64,000 nucleotides of DNA, from positions 402,219 to 466,218 of the forward strand of contig NZ_LMUO01000015.1 in the NCBI RefSeq assembly GCF_009765905.1. The letters are read 5' to 3'. Shown piece by piece: positions 40,894 to 50,186 of the stretch. The position numbers and the translations under genes are program-made. Within the stretch, counting starts at the first letter, position 1. Every line of letters starts with the position of its first letter. This stretch comes from Mucilaginibacter sp. L196 (GTDB taxonomy: Bacteria; Bacteroidota; Bacteroidia; Sphingobacteriales; Sphingobacteriaceae). Below the pieces are notes generated by a model. It ran no database searches, was not told where the DNA came from, and saw nothing but the letters and a program-made list of their open reading frames with translations.

Positions 40894-41208
40894 ATGACAG
40901 TAAAAAACAAGAAACTGTTAGCAGTAGCTGCGTCCGTAACTTTGGCAGCACAGGGCGCATTCGCGCAAACCGGAGGCGGTACGACTGGCATCAATGCCGC
41001 CACTTCATCCCTTACCAGTTATGTAGACCCCGTTTCGACACTTTGCCTCGCCATCGGTGCCGTAGTTGGTATTATCGGCGGCGTCCGGGTTTACATCAAG
41101 TGGAACTCAGGGGATCAGGACATCAACAAGGAAATCATGGGTTGGGGCGGATCTTGCCTTTTCCTGGTTTTGGTTTCTGTAGTCATCAAGGCCTTTTTCG
41201 GGGTATGA
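40894..41208 (+). CDS. traE: TraE-family membrane protein (DUF4134), copy 2
   Basis: A 104-residue paralogue of the preceding protein: signal peptide (AVAASVTLAAQGAFAQ), then VSTLCLAIGAVVGIIGGVRV and GWGGSCLFLVLVSVVIKAFF. It is closer to the classical TraE. Such proteins are candidate pilin-like subunits of the transfer apparatus. The next start overlaps its stop. Confidence 0.9.
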   Translation: MTVKNKKLLAVAASVTLAAQGAFAQTGGGTTGINAATSSLTSYVDPVSTLCLAIGAVVGIIGGVRVYIKWNSGDQDINKEIMGWGGSCLFLVLVSVVIKAFFGV

Positions 41209-41510
41209 TGCGCAAGTACGCAATTTATAAGGGGCTTCAAAAGCCCCTTATTTATCGAGGCTTCAAAGGCAAATTCATTGCCTGGGGAATCAGCTCGCTG
41301 GTTATTGGATTGGTTTCAGGTGGCTTAACTGGCGCACTAACCAGCATGTATTTAGGCGGTGCCGTTACTATCATCACCATTGCAGGCGGACTCTTTTACA
41401 CTTTCCAAAAACAGAAAGGGGGCCTCCACTCCAAGTCACGCCATAAAGGCGTTTTTGTTCACCCCGTCAATTTTCAATTCCATGGCATCCCATCAGAAAA
41501 ACTCCTTTGA
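41205..41510 (+). CDS. traF: TraF-family membrane protein (DUF4133)
   Basis: A 101-residue protein: basic N terminus (YAIYKGLQKPLIYRGFKGKF), two membrane helices (FIAWGISSLVIGLVSGGLTG, YLGGAVTIITIAGGLFYTF). It matches DUF4133/TraF, which corresponds to VirB3 in type IV secretion. The start at 41205 (MMRKYAIY) overlaps the TraE stop; the end overlaps the start of traG by 29 bases. Confidence 0.9.
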   Translation: MMRKYAIYKGLQKPLIYRGFKGKFIAWGISSLVIGLVSGGLTGALTSMYLGGAVTIITIAGGLFYTFQKQKGGLHSKSRHKGVFVHPVNFQFHGIPSEKLL

Positions 41511-43941
41511 ACTGCCGTATGCGGGAATAGACCATCATAACGGGTTAAGCTTGTTATATGGTTTGCGCGGCGATTATTCAGTTATTTTTAAAATTCAAAA
41601 TCCGGTACTGCAATATGCAGCCGACCCGGACGGCTACAACAGTTATCACGGGCTACTACTTAACCTGGTTAAGATTTTAGGCGAGGGTTATATTATACAG
41701 AAACAGGATGTTTTTTGCCGGAAACAATACCAAGGCAAACCCGCTGCGGAATTTTTGCAGGAGAAATATCACGAGCATTTCGAGGGACGGGAATATACCG
41801 CTATTTATACTTACATCATTATTACCCGACAGATCAAGCGCAATGCTTTTTATGTTTTCGATCACAAAGCACTTAATGAGTTTAAACAGGCGGTGCTTAA
41901 AACAAACGACTTGTTATCGGGCGCTGGCCTTCAGCCCATCTTATTAGAAGAAAAAGACATTCAACATTATGTCAAACGCATATTGGGTATGTCGTTTTCC
42001 AGTGACCTGATCACCCTTGACAATCTGCTTTCTCTTGACCAGGAACTCAAAATGGGTGGCCGCACAATTCGCAGTATCAGCCTGATCGATACCGACCTGA
42101 TAGATTTGCCGGAGCAAGTCGCTACCTATACTGAAAAGCAGGAAGGCCAAACCAAAAGTACGCTGCCGGTGGACAATTTTAGTTTCCTGCACACCGTGCC
42201 CGGTTACGATTGCATCATCTTTAACCAGGTACTGGAAATTCCGCAGCAACGGGTAACGCTGAATAAGCTGGAATTGAAACGCAAGCGCCATTCAGGCGTA
42301 CCTGACCCTGCGAATAATCTATGCGTCGAAGACATCGATCAGTTACTGGCCGATGTAGCCAGGGATAACCAGTTACTGGTAAACGCCCATTTCAATATTA
42401 TGGTTTGCGCCCAGGATGACAAAATAAGCCGGGCGGCAAATTATATCGAGGCCGCCCTGTTTCAGCAAGGAATTATCCCATCCAAAAACGCTTATAATCA
42501 AATGGAACTTTACCGCTCCGTTTTACCGGGTAACGCGGTCGAATTGCAGAAGTATGACTGGTTCCTGACCACATCCGATGCTGCCCTTTGCTTTTTTTTC
42601 AAGGAAGCCCTGCTGACCGATGACCCCTCCGATTTTTTGGTAAGGTTCACTGACCGGCAGGGCATACCAGTAGCCATTGACCCCTCAGACCTGCCCATGC
42701 GGCAAAATAGGATCAGCGCAAGAAACCGCTTTTGTTTAGGTCCCAGCGGCTCGGGTAAATCGTACTTCATCAATTCCCTGACTGAGCAATACCTCCTGTA
42801 TAACATGGACGTGGTGATCGTGGATACCGGGCATTCTTATTCAGGCTTATGCAATTATTACAACGGCAAATACATTACTTATACTGATAAAAAGCCCATT
42901 ACGATGAACCCCTTCCAGATCACGGAAGCGGAATATAATATCGAGAAAAAGGACTTTTTGGTCACCCTTATCAGCCTGTTATGGAAAGGTGCCGAGGGTA
43001 GTATTTCTTCGGTGGAAAGGGATGTGATTTCCAACGTGATCAGTGCTTATTATAGCTATGGGTTTGGAGAAGTAGATTATCCGTTTTGTTTTAATACCTT
43101 TTATGATTTTGCCCTAAGCAAAATACCACAGATCAAGCAGGAAGAACGCATTCCGTTTGATGTGGATGAGTTTCGTTATGTGTTAAAGAAGTTTTCCAAA
43201 GGCGGCGAATTTCAAAGCATACTTAACGAGGCGGCAGACCAGTCCCTGTTTACCGAGCGGTTTATAGTCTTCGAAATAGATTCTATAAAGGAAAACCGCA
43301 TTTTATTCCCCATTGTCACGCTCATTATTATGGATGTTTTCATCCAGAAAATGCGTTACCGTTCCGATCATCGCAAATGCCTGATCGTGGAGGAAGCATG
43401 GAAAGCCATTGCATCGCCATTAATGGCAGGTTATCTATTGTACTTGTACAAAACGGTTCGCAAGTTTTGGGGAGAGGCAATAGTGGTTACCCAGGAGCTC
43501 GGTGACATTTTAGGGAACGCGGTAGTAAAGGACAGTATATTAAGTAATTCAGACACTATTATGCTGCTGGATCAATCCCGGTTTAAGGACAACTACCAGG
43601 AGATCGCCAAATTGTTATCCCTGTCTGAAACAGAACAAAAGAAAATCTTCACCATCAACCAGTTGGATAACAAGGATGGCCGGGGAAAATTCAAAGAGGT
43701 CTATATCCGCAGGGGAAATACAGGCGAGGTTTATGGTGTAGAGGTATCCATCTTCCAGTATCTGACCTATACCACCGAAAAGCCGGAGAAAAGTGCGGTA
43801 GAAAAATACGTAGCGATTTTCCATGATTATCCCGCAGCATTAACCGCCTTTGTAAATGACCTGCAAACATCAGGTCTGAAGCTGGAAGCTTTTGTAAAAC
43901 AAGTGAATAAGCACGGGCCGCTAACTCAAAATGCGGCTTAA
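41482..43941 (+). CDS. traG: Conjugative transfer ATPase TraG (VirB4-like)
   Basis: An 819-residue ATPase, the usual size for TraG of these elements. The start MASHQKNSFELPYAGI at 41482 is family-like; earlier in-frame codons lie inside traF. Walker A is GPSGSGKS at residues 420-427, and Walker B is CLIVEEAWKAI (Glu637). The C-terminal part has VVTQELGDILG and DTIMLLDQS, typical of VirB4. It powers assembly of the secretion channel at the inner membrane. Confidence 0.94.
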   Translation: MASHQKNSFELPYAGIDHHNGLSLLYGLRGDYSVIFKIQNPVLQYAADPDGYNSYHGLLLNLVKILGEGYIIQKQDVFCRKQYQGKPAAEFLQEKYHEHFEGREYTAIYTYIIITRQIKRNAFYVFDHKALNEFKQAVLKTNDLLSGAGLQPILLEEKDIQHYVKRILGMSFSSDLITLDNLLSLDQELKMGGRTIRSISLIDTDLIDLPEQVATYTEKQEGQTKSTLPVDNFSFLHTVPGYDCIIFNQVLEIPQQRVTLNKLELKRKRHSGVPDPANNLCVEDIDQLLADVARDNQLLVNAHFNIMVCAQDDKISRAANYIEAALFQQGIIPSKNAYNQMELYRSVLPGNAVELQKYDWFLTTSDAALCFFFKEALLTDDPSDFLVRFTDRQGIPVAIDPSDLPMRQNRISARNRFCLGPSGSGKSYFINSLTEQYLLYNMDVVIVDTGHSYSGLCNYYNGKYITYTDKKPITMNPFQITEAEYNIEKKDFLVTLISLLWKGAEGSISSVERDVISNVISAYYSYGFGEVDYPFCFNTFYDFALSKIPQIKQEERIPFDVDEFRYVLKKFSKGGEFQSILNEAADQSLFTERFIVFEIDSIKENRILFPIVTLIIMDVFIQKMRYRSDHRKCLIVEEAWKAIASPLMAGYLLYLYKTVRKFWGEAIVVTQELGDILGNAVVKDSILSNSDTIMLLDQSRFKDNYQEIAKLLSLSETEQKKIFTINQLDNKDGRGKFKEVYIRRGNTGEVYGVEVSIFQYLTYTTEKPEKSAVEKYVAIFHDYPAALTAFVNDLQTSGLKLEAFVKQVNKHGPLTQNAA

Positions 43942-43958
43942 CCATTAAACTCAAAACT

Positions 43959-44627
43959 ATGAAATCTTTATTTTTCGTAATCATCCTTGCGGCAATTAGC
44001 GCCGCGAAAGTTTCAGCCCAGGCAGTCTACGTCGACCCAACAACAGCGGCGGCAATGGCGGTGCATTCGGGCATCATCAACGGGCAGTTGAATACTACTA
44101 CTAATAAATTAACGCTCATCCAAACCGGTCAGCTTGCCGTCACCGGCCAGTTAACCGCTGTTAATTCCTTACAAAAGGATATTTACAAAGGATTAAGTCA
44201 GGTGTCCTCCATCATGTCGAACCTATTGGCCATTAAGGATATTGCCGAGATCAGCAGCGACATTGTAACCGACGTCAATAAAGCGGCCACCCTTGCCCAA
44301 AGTGATCCGGTGTTATTGCTGTTTGCCCAACAAGGGGCTACGGAATTTAAGACCAGGGCGACCGCTCTTTCAGCCGAGGTAAGCACCTTCATATTACAAG
44401 GCGGGCAGAGCAATTTAATGGATAGCGGTGAAAGAGCAAAGCTCCTAAACCGCATAGTCAGCGAATTATCCATTATCAGGGGCGTGGCTTATGGCATGTA
44501 CCGAACGATGTATTATGCCAAAATGCGCGGTATCCTGAAATCACTGAATCCATACTCCGGGTTTATCAATATAGACCGGCAGATCGGCGATAACATCATC
44601 CAAAACTCCAAAACCCTGAAGCAATGA
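43959..44627 (+). CDS. Exported VirB5/TraI-like conjugation protein, copy 1
   Basis: A 222-residue protein with signal peptide MKSLFFVIILAAISAAKVSAQ and a mostly helical body (TGQLAVTGQLTAVNSLQKDI, IAEISSDIVTDVNKAATLAQ). It ends FINIDRQIGDNIIQNSKTLKQ in parts like the two genes that follow. The place after traG is that of TraI/VirB5-type proteins. It shares DPVLLLFAQQ with the third copy. Confidence 0.8.
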   Translation: MKSLFFVIILAAISAAKVSAQAVYVDPTTAAAMAVHSGIINGQLNTTTNKLTLIQTGQLAVTGQLTAVNSLQKDIYKGLSQVSSIMSNLLAIKDIAEISSDIVTDVNKAATLAQSDPVLLLFAQQGATEFKTRATALSAEVSTFILQGGQSNLMDSGERAKLLNRIVSELSIIRGVAYGMYRTMYYAKMRGILKSLNPYSGFINIDRQIGDNIIQNSKTLKQ

Positions 44628-45280
44628 AAAACCTGGTTTATTTAAGCCTCGGCCTGTTGCTGCTGGTAAAAATGGGTTATGCACAAACCAACGTGGAACT
44701 GATTGATCAGCTGGTTACCGAAAGCCAGTCAGAACACGACCGTCAAACAACCGCGCGAACGAACCAGGCAACCGTAACAGCCAACGAGGACGTGAACAAA
44801 TCACAAATGACCACCCTGAAAACGACCTACCGCAATATCCAAAGCCGCTTTCATACACTCGGCTTGGTGATTGATGCAGGTGAGATCGGGCTGGAAGCCG
44901 CTCCATTGGTCAACGAAATTGTCAGCCAACAAAAACTAATTATAGCGCAATGTGAGGGCAATCCCATTTTGATCCTGCTTGCTGTTAATTCTGAAGCTGA
45001 CCTTGCTGATCAGGCAACTCTTTTAACTGAATATTGCGCCGGGCTGATTTTAAGTATTGGCGACGTAAATCAAATGAAGGCCAGTGACCGCAAGATGCTT
45101 TTCAGCTATGTGGTCAGCGAATTGCGCCGCATCGACGGCGCATCGCGCGGTCTGCTAAACGCTATTATCAATTTTAACAATCAACTCCATTCCAAATCGG
45201 GCAACCCGTTCGGCAGTTTCATCAACCAGGATAAAAATCTGGTAGATGACATTATGCGGAACGCCAAAGCCCTTAAATGA
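44624..45280 (+). CDS. Exported VirB5/TraI-like conjugation protein, copy 2
   Basis: A 218-residue protein with signal peptide MKNLVYLSLGLLLLVKMGYAQ. It has the same helical layout but a more diverged middle (ILLAVNSEADLADQATLLTE) and the shared end GSFINQDKNLVDDIMRNAK. The start overlaps the previous stop (ATGA). Confidence 0.78.
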   Translation: MKNLVYLSLGLLLLVKMGYAQTNVELIDQLVTESQSEHDRQTTARTNQATVTANEDVNKSQMTTLKTTYRNIQSRFHTLGLVIDAGEIGLEAAPLVNEIVSQQKLIIAQCEGNPILILLAVNSEADLADQATLLTEYCAGLILSIGDVNQMKASDRKMLFSYVVSELRRIDGASRGLLNAIINFNNQLHSKSGNPFGSFINQDKNLVDDIMRNAKALK

Positions 45281-45286
45281 AAAATC

Positions 45287-45958
45287 ATGAAAAAACAATT
45301 ATTGATCGGCCTAATCCTGTTCGTAACAGGCGGCCTGAAAACTTTCGCACAAACCATAATTTTTGATGCCCAGCATTTTGCCATCGTTAACGAGAACGGC
45401 CTGACGAGGGAAGCCGCAGAGAATACGCACCAAAATTCACTTAGTAAAATCAAGCAGGATTTGGACAATATTAATCTTAACGTTAGTTCAGTGGTACTGG
45501 TACAGGATATGATCCACCAGTCTCTCGCTACTGTTGATGGTACACTCAAAGACGGGCTGGCCGTTAAGCAGGTCGCCGAAATCATCAGTGACATCACGAC
45601 GCAATGCACCCAGATCACAGACCTCGCCAAAGGCGATCCCTTACTCTTATTATTCGCCCAGCAAAATGCGGAGCAAATGAAAACGCGGGGCATCAACCTG
45701 GTATCCGAAGTGTCGTCCTTTATTTTAAAGGAGGGGGATAACGTATTGATGGATTATGAAAAACGCGATTTTTTATTGCGCAAGGTGATCCTTGATTTGC
45801 AGGTTATGCGGGCGCTTTCCTACAGTATTTACAAAACCATGTATTTTGCTAAACTGAATGGCGTAATCAAATCAGCCGATCCTTTCCAGGGATTTATCAA
45901 TCAGGACACCCACCTGGCCGACCAGCTATTACTCCAGTATCAATTACTAAAACAATAA
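45287..45958 (+). CDS. Exported VirB5/TraI-like conjugation protein, copy 3
   Basis: A 223-residue protein with signal peptide MKKQLLIGLILFVTGG ending TFAQ, and body motifs VKQVAEIISDITTQCTQITD, GDPLLLLFAQQNAEQMKTRG, IYKTMYFAKLNGVIKS and FINQDTHLADQLLL. It is clearly paralogous with copy 1. Three such genes in tandem are unusual, as related elements have one or two. It follows copy 2 after 6 bases. Confidence 0.8.
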   Translation: MKKQLLIGLILFVTGGLKTFAQTIIFDAQHFAIVNENGLTREAAENTHQNSLSKIKQDLDNINLNVSSVVLVQDMIHQSLATVDGTLKDGLAVKQVAEIISDITTQCTQITDLAKGDPLLLLFAQQNAEQMKTRGINLVSEVSSFILKEGDNVLMDYEKRDFLLRKVILDLQVMRALSYSIYKTMYFAKLNGVIKSADPFQGFINQDTHLADQLLLQYQLLKQ

Positions 45959-45962
45959 GCTT

Positions 45963-46751
45963 ATGATTAAAAAAACAGCCATCATAGCCATGCTATTGCT
46001 ATGCCTGGGCAAATTCACCCGTGCCCAAATGTATGTCAACGACCAATCAGTCCGTTACCAGCAGGAGCGCATGGTCTTTAAGCAATGGAATCAAAATGAT
46101 TTTACCCCGACTCACGGTTTTCTTTGGCTCAACCCACTGTATTGGTTGACCTGGGCATGGTTCCCGGACTATCATAAAACCGATCTCCGTCCGCTCGGTC
46201 CGTCCGGCCCGCAGACCCAAAGACTGGCACTTGTTGCCGCCATGCAGAACACCGACAATGCTTATAAATTACAGGCCGATACGCTGCGTAATACTGCTGT
46301 ATCTGAAGCCGTCAATTATTCAGGACTGGTATCCTCCGCCGATCCTTTGTGGCTTTTATATTACAGTAAGGAATTTAAGGATTTGCTCAACCAGCAGGAT
46401 AGCCAGTTGCTTAGCGGCGTATCATCCAAAGTGCAAAGTTACCTTGTCAGCAGCGGAACTTACAGCTGGTACCTCGAACAATCTCACAGCCTTGCCGAAA
46501 GGCTCAACACGGCGCGAACGACGACACTTGACCGGGGTTCACGGATAGTAACCTATTACCGTTTGCTGGCGGAATACCGGCGGCTGAATACCGCCTGGGC
46601 GACTAAAAAGCAGCAGGCAGGTACTTTCCTCGCGTTGAGCGAAAAGGCTAATAGTTTAAAATCGCCTGCCACAACACCCGTCACCATCCCGTCCGGTTAT
46701 AAATCAGACCAGCAGATCGCGGACGAAATATTAGCCAATTACAAACTTTAA
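45963..46751 (+). CDS. Exported conjugation protein of unknown role (TraI/DUF5045 position)
   Basis: A 262-residue protein with signal peptide MIKKTAIIAMLLLCLGKFTR. The body has an aromatic loop (HGFLWLNPLYWLTWAWFPDY) and helical segments (LLAEYRRLNTAWATKKQQAG). Small exported proteins of this type stand just upstream of traJ in Bacteroidetes elements. The domain assignment is uncertain; periplasmic placement is well supported. Confidence 0.7.
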   Translation: MIKKTAIIAMLLLCLGKFTRAQMYVNDQSVRYQQERMVFKQWNQNDFTPTHGFLWLNPLYWLTWAWFPDYHKTDLRPLGPSGPQTQRLALVAAMQNTDNAYKLQADTLRNTAVSEAVNYSGLVSSADPLWLLYYSKEFKDLLNQQDSQLLSGVSSKVQSYLVSSGTYSWYLEQSHSLAERLNTARTTTLDRGSRIVTYYRLLAEYRRLNTAWATKKQQAGTFLALSEKANSLKSPATTPVTIPSGYKSDQQIADEILANYKL

Positions 46752-46761
46752 CTCTTCATTT

Positions 46762-47853
46762 ATGCTCGGTATATTATTACAAGTCCAGCCGGTCAGCGTA
46801 TCTGATTCGTTTAAGGACACCTTCAATTTTTTGCAAGGCAACGGGGTTTATGAAGACGGTATCATGCACTTTTTGCAGGCAATGAAAGCCAGCATTTGGG
46901 GGCAGTACGATACGTTCATCGCCGATGCCCAGGCGCTTGCTGCCATTTTTATTTTTTTTTTGTCGGGAGACAAGCAATTGGAGATCATGCCACTGCTACG
47001 GCCTTTCGGATTAGTCATGGTAATCCTTTGGTGGGGAACTTTCACGAAAGTAGTGGCCTTTCCAACGGACGTCATCGAAAGCAAAACCAACGCCCTGTTT
47101 AACGGCAGTGAAACCCAGTTAAACGACCTCCGGGTGCAACGGGCGCAATTAATGGTAACGGTAGCCGACTCGCTGATGAGTATGCAGGCCCAAACCGAAG
47201 TTGCCAGCAATGAGGCCACCACCTGGTACGGGAAAGCATGGGAATCCGTCACCTCCGCCGTCAAAGACGGATTTGCCCAAATATGGAACCCGATTATTGA
47301 ATTAAGGAACCGGCTGCAGGTCGGGCTTCAGCTACTGGTCACGTCTCTGTTGGAAACATGTGCTATCTGGATATTACGAATATGTGTTTACATCATATTC
47401 TTTATACAGATCATATTTTCAACAATACTGATTATTCTCGGGCCATTTTCTGTCGCGGTCAGCATTATGCCCGCTTTTCGGGATTCGTTCACCACCTGGG
47501 TCGCCCGGTTTATATCGGTCAACCTGTACAGCGGAATAGCTTACCTCGTGCTCTATATCGCCACACAATTTCAGCAGTTTGCCATGGAAGCTGAAATTAC
47601 CCGTTTCCAGCAATTACTGGATACTTCGGCGGGAAACTCAATGGAAAAGTTAGGCTGGTTTGCCTCCAACGGTATTTTATCCTTTGGAATGGTCATAGTA
47701 ACCTTTTTGATAGGTGGCTTAACCATGTTGACAGTACCAAGCATATCCACCTGGATAGTGTCGACATCAGGTATTACCTCGGCAGCTTCTACAATGGGAC
47801 GCGGTGCTTCCAGCCTCGGTGCGACAGTTACACGTATGATCGCCAAGATTTAA
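46762..47853 (+). CDS. traJ: Conjugative transfer protein TraJ (VirB6-like)
   Basis: A 363-residue inner-membrane protein with a soluble N-terminal region and at least five helices (AAIFIFFLSGD, LLRPFGLVMVILWWGTFTKV, ILRICVYIIFFIQIIFSTIL, FISVNLYSGIAYLVLYIATQ, FGMVIVTFLIGGLTMLTVPS). This matches TraJ, the VirB6-type channel base. The C terminus is glycine- and serine-rich (TMGRGASSLGATVTR). A terminator-like hairpin follows, though the operon continues. Confidence 0.9.
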   Translation: MLGILLQVQPVSVSDSFKDTFNFLQGNGVYEDGIMHFLQAMKASIWGQYDTFIADAQALAAIFIFFLSGDKQLEIMPLLRPFGLVMVILWWGTFTKVVAFPTDVIESKTNALFNGSETQLNDLRVQRAQLMVTVADSLMSMQAQTEVASNEATTWYGKAWESVTSAVKDGFAQIWNPIIELRNRLQVGLQLLVTSLLETCAIWILRICVYIIFFIQIIFSTILIILGPFSVAVSIMPAFRDSFTTWVARFISVNLYSGIAYLVLYIATQFQQFAMEAEITRFQQLLDTSAGNSMEKLGWFASNGILSFGMVIVTFLIGGLTMLTVPSISTWIVSTSGITSAASTMGRGASSLGATVTRMIAKI

Positions 47854-47872
47854 TAACCTTTTTTTAACCATT

Positions 47873-47903
47873 AAAAAGCTGCCCCAACAAGGCGGCTTTT
47901 TTT
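47873..47903 (+). terminator. Terminator-like hairpin inside the tra operon
   Basis: AAAAAGCTGCC and GGCGGCTTTTTTT pair (one G-U) around a short loop, 20 bases after the traJ stop. It may reduce expression of the downstream genes. Confidence 0.65.
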
Positions 47904-47918
47904 ATTTCCAAGCCCATT

Positions 47919-48545
47919 ATGATTATAAAAAACATTGAATCCAAGATCAGGCTGGCTACCTTTTTATCCGCAGGAAGCTTTTTAAGCGCCCTGGCAATGG
48001 TGGGTATAGTCAGTTTTTTTGCCTATAAACAGGTAGCAATTGCCCGGAAAAGCGTGTATGTTTTGGATGCAAACAGTACCCCGGTACTGGCCAGGCAAAC
48101 GGATGTGCAGATGAATCGTGCAGCCGAATACCGCTCCGACATTATCCGGTTTCACAGCCTATTTTTTACGCTGACTCCCGATGATAAATACATCGAATAC
48201 CAAATGAAACAGGCGATGTATCTCGTCGATGAAAGCGGTGCCTTACAATATAATAACCTGAAGGAAAAAGGATTTTTCAATTCCATTTTGTCCTCAAGCG
48301 CCGTACTCACCATAACAATGGACTCGGTTTATTTAGACATGGCGCACAAATATTTCAGGTATTATGGCAAACAGAAGATTGACCGCAGAAGCAGCACCCT
48401 TACCCGTTCGCTGGTCACGGAGGGCTACCTCAAAGACCTCGACGTGCGTTCAGATAATAATCCCAACGCTGTCCTGATTACCCAATGGAAAACCCTTGAA
48501 AACAAAGACCTCGACAATGTTCAGAAAAATAACTTCCAACCGTGA
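47919..48545 (+). CDS. traK: Conjugative transfer protein TraK (VirB8-like)
   Basis: A 208-residue protein with one membrane helix near the N terminus (GSFLSALAMVGIVSFFAYKQ) and a periplasmic domain (RAAEYRSDIIRFHSLFFTLT, QMKQAMYLVDESGALQYNNL), the pattern of TraK, a VirB8-type scaffold. The next gene starts 29 bases before its stop. Confidence 0.9.
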   Translation: MIIKNIESKIRLATFLSAGSFLSALAMVGIVSFFAYKQVAIARKSVYVLDANSTPVLARQTDVQMNRAAEYRSDIIRFHSLFFTLTPDDKYIEYQMKQAMYLVDESGALQYNNLKEKGFFNSILSSSAVLTITMDSVYLDMAHKYFRYYGKQKIDRRSSTLTRSLVTEGYLKDLDVRSDNNPNAVLITQWKTLENKDLDNVQKNNFQP

Positions 48546-48948
48546 CCCCGATAAAATATTGGGGAGCGAACTGAAAAAGGAATTTGGGGTTTATTTCGAG
48601 CGCGCAGGTTCAAAAAGCCGCCAGCTATTGGAAAAATATCCCCGCCAGGTTTTTACCGCTATGGTTATCGCCATTCTATTTTCAGGCGTATTGGCTTTTA
48701 CGGTCATGCGGGAGAAGCAAAGGCCAATCCTACAGGTAAAAACATCGGTTCAAAATACAGCTTCCGGGTTTGGCCAGATCATCAGCACGGCAAGCGCATT
48801 ACAAAGTTTATGGGCTACACAGCAACAGGTTGATCTGCTGTTGAAAAAAGACACCCTTACCCATGCCGACAGCCTGACCCTGAATCAAGCGCTAATGCAA
48901 ATGGAAAGCCTGCGCGCCTTGCTTAAAAAATCCAGGCCCAATCATTAA
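48517..48948 (+). CDS. Small membrane conjugation protein (TraL position)
   Basis: A 143-residue protein: hydrophilic N terminus (MFRKITSNRDPDKILGSELK), one membrane helix (VFTAMVIAILFSGVLAFTVM) and a helical periplasmic tail. The start is the ATG at 48517, inside the traK end; an earlier TTG would add seven residues. By position and shape it is TraL-like. Confidence 0.75.
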   Translation: MFRKITSNRDPDKILGSELKKEFGVYFERAGSKSRQLLEKYPRQVFTAMVIAILFSGVLAFTVMREKQRPILQVKTSVQNTASGFGQIISTASALQSLWATQQQVDLLLKKDTLTHADSLTLNQALMQMESLRALLKKSRPNH

Positions 48949-48966
48949 TAACTAAATCATTAACTC

Positions 48967-50169
48967 ATGAAAGTAAATTTTAAAAGCCCCAGGTACGTCC
49001 TGCCGCTTATCCTGCTGCCTTTCTTCCTGCTACTTTTCTATACTTATAAAAGCAGCTTCGGCAAGCCAAAAGCGGTTGCCAAAGGAAAGGATACCCTACA
49101 GGATAACGTGGCGGATGTTTCCGACCAGGTTAAGAAAAGCACCTTATCCGACAAGCTGGATGCTTACCGCGACCAGTATAAAAAAGCGGATGGCTACACT
49201 GCTATCAACCAGTTACAGGATGACACGACGACTGCCTCGACAGCGCCAAATCTCTATAACGATGCCGAGAAAAGGAAACTTGACTCCTTGAAAAAAGCAG
49301 TTGCCGCTAAGTATAAAGGCAACAGGTCGCGGTCGTCACCTCCTAATTATTCCGGTTTTCCTGATGCATCGGCAGGTTCAACCAAGCCAGCAAAACATAA
49401 CCAATCAGATCAGGCATTGGCAGAGGCACTTAACCGAATGCGCAGCCAGCCCAGGCAAAACAGCAATAATGGCAACCCGCAGAATGCCGATCCTATGCAA
49501 TTATTCCGCCAGCAAATGGCGCTCATAGATAGCATGGACAAATCACATGACCCAGACTATAAGGCGCAGCAGAAAAAAGCTTTAGCGGAAAAGCTGGTAG
49601 CGGCAACACCACAGGAAAAAACGCTGCCGGTAACTAAAGTCAGCAATTCAACTGCTGACTTTAATACCATCATGCCGGAACAGCATGACGGACTCATCCG
49701 CGCCATTGTCGATCAGAATATTACGGGTTATGCAGGATCACGTTTGCGCATCCGGCTATTGGAAGATATGATGGCCGGACATTTCCTGGTTAAACAGGGT
49801 ACTTATCTCTATGCCGAAATATCCGGCTTTACCGGGCAAAGGGTATTATTAACCATTAAATCCATTATGGAGGACGATCAGTTGCTGCCTGTCAAATTAT
49901 CCGTTTATGATAATGACGGTTTACCCGGTCTGTATGTTCCGGCATCCGCATTCCGGGATTTTACAAAAGATCTCGGCAGTGATGCCAGCCAGGGTCTGAC
50001 CTTACAGCAATCCGCAGATAACAATAACCAAATGGTCATGAGCGTCGTTTCGCGCATGTTTGAATCGACAACCACCGCCGTAAGCAAGTTAATACGGCAG
50101 AATAAAGCCAAGCTTAAATACAATACGCTTGTCTACTTGATTGACCCCGAAACCCTTCGTAACCACTAA
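48967..50169 (+). CDS. traM: Conjugative transfer protein TraM (VirB10-like)
   Basis: A 400-residue protein: N-terminal membrane helix (VLPLILLPFFLLLFYTYKSS), a long disordered linker rich in Asn, Pro and Gln (NRMRSQPRQNSNNGNPQNAD), and a C-terminal domain (LIRAIVDQNITGYAGSRLRI, AEISGFTGQRVLLTIKSIM, GLYVPASAFRDF) as in TraM, the VirB10 equivalent that spans the periplasm. Confidence 0.92.
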   Translation: MKVNFKSPRYVLPLILLPFFLLLFYTYKSSFGKPKAVAKGKDTLQDNVADVSDQVKKSTLSDKLDAYRDQYKKADGYTAINQLQDDTTTASTAPNLYNDAEKRKLDSLKKAVAAKYKGNRSRSSPPNYSGFPDASAGSTKPAKHNQSDQALAEALNRMRSQPRQNSNNGNPQNADPMQLFRQQMALIDSMDKSHDPDYKAQQKKALAEKLVAATPQEKTLPVTKVSNSTADFNTIMPEQHDGLIRAIVDQNITGYAGSRLRIRLLEDMMAGHFLVKQGTYLYAEISGFTGQRVLLTIKSIMEDDQLLPVKLSVYDNDGLPGLYVPASAFRDFTKDLGSDASQGLTLQQSADNNNQMVMSVVSRMFESTTTAVSKLIRQNKAKLKYNTLVYLIDPETLRNH

Positions 50170-50186
50170 TAAAAACTATAACATTT

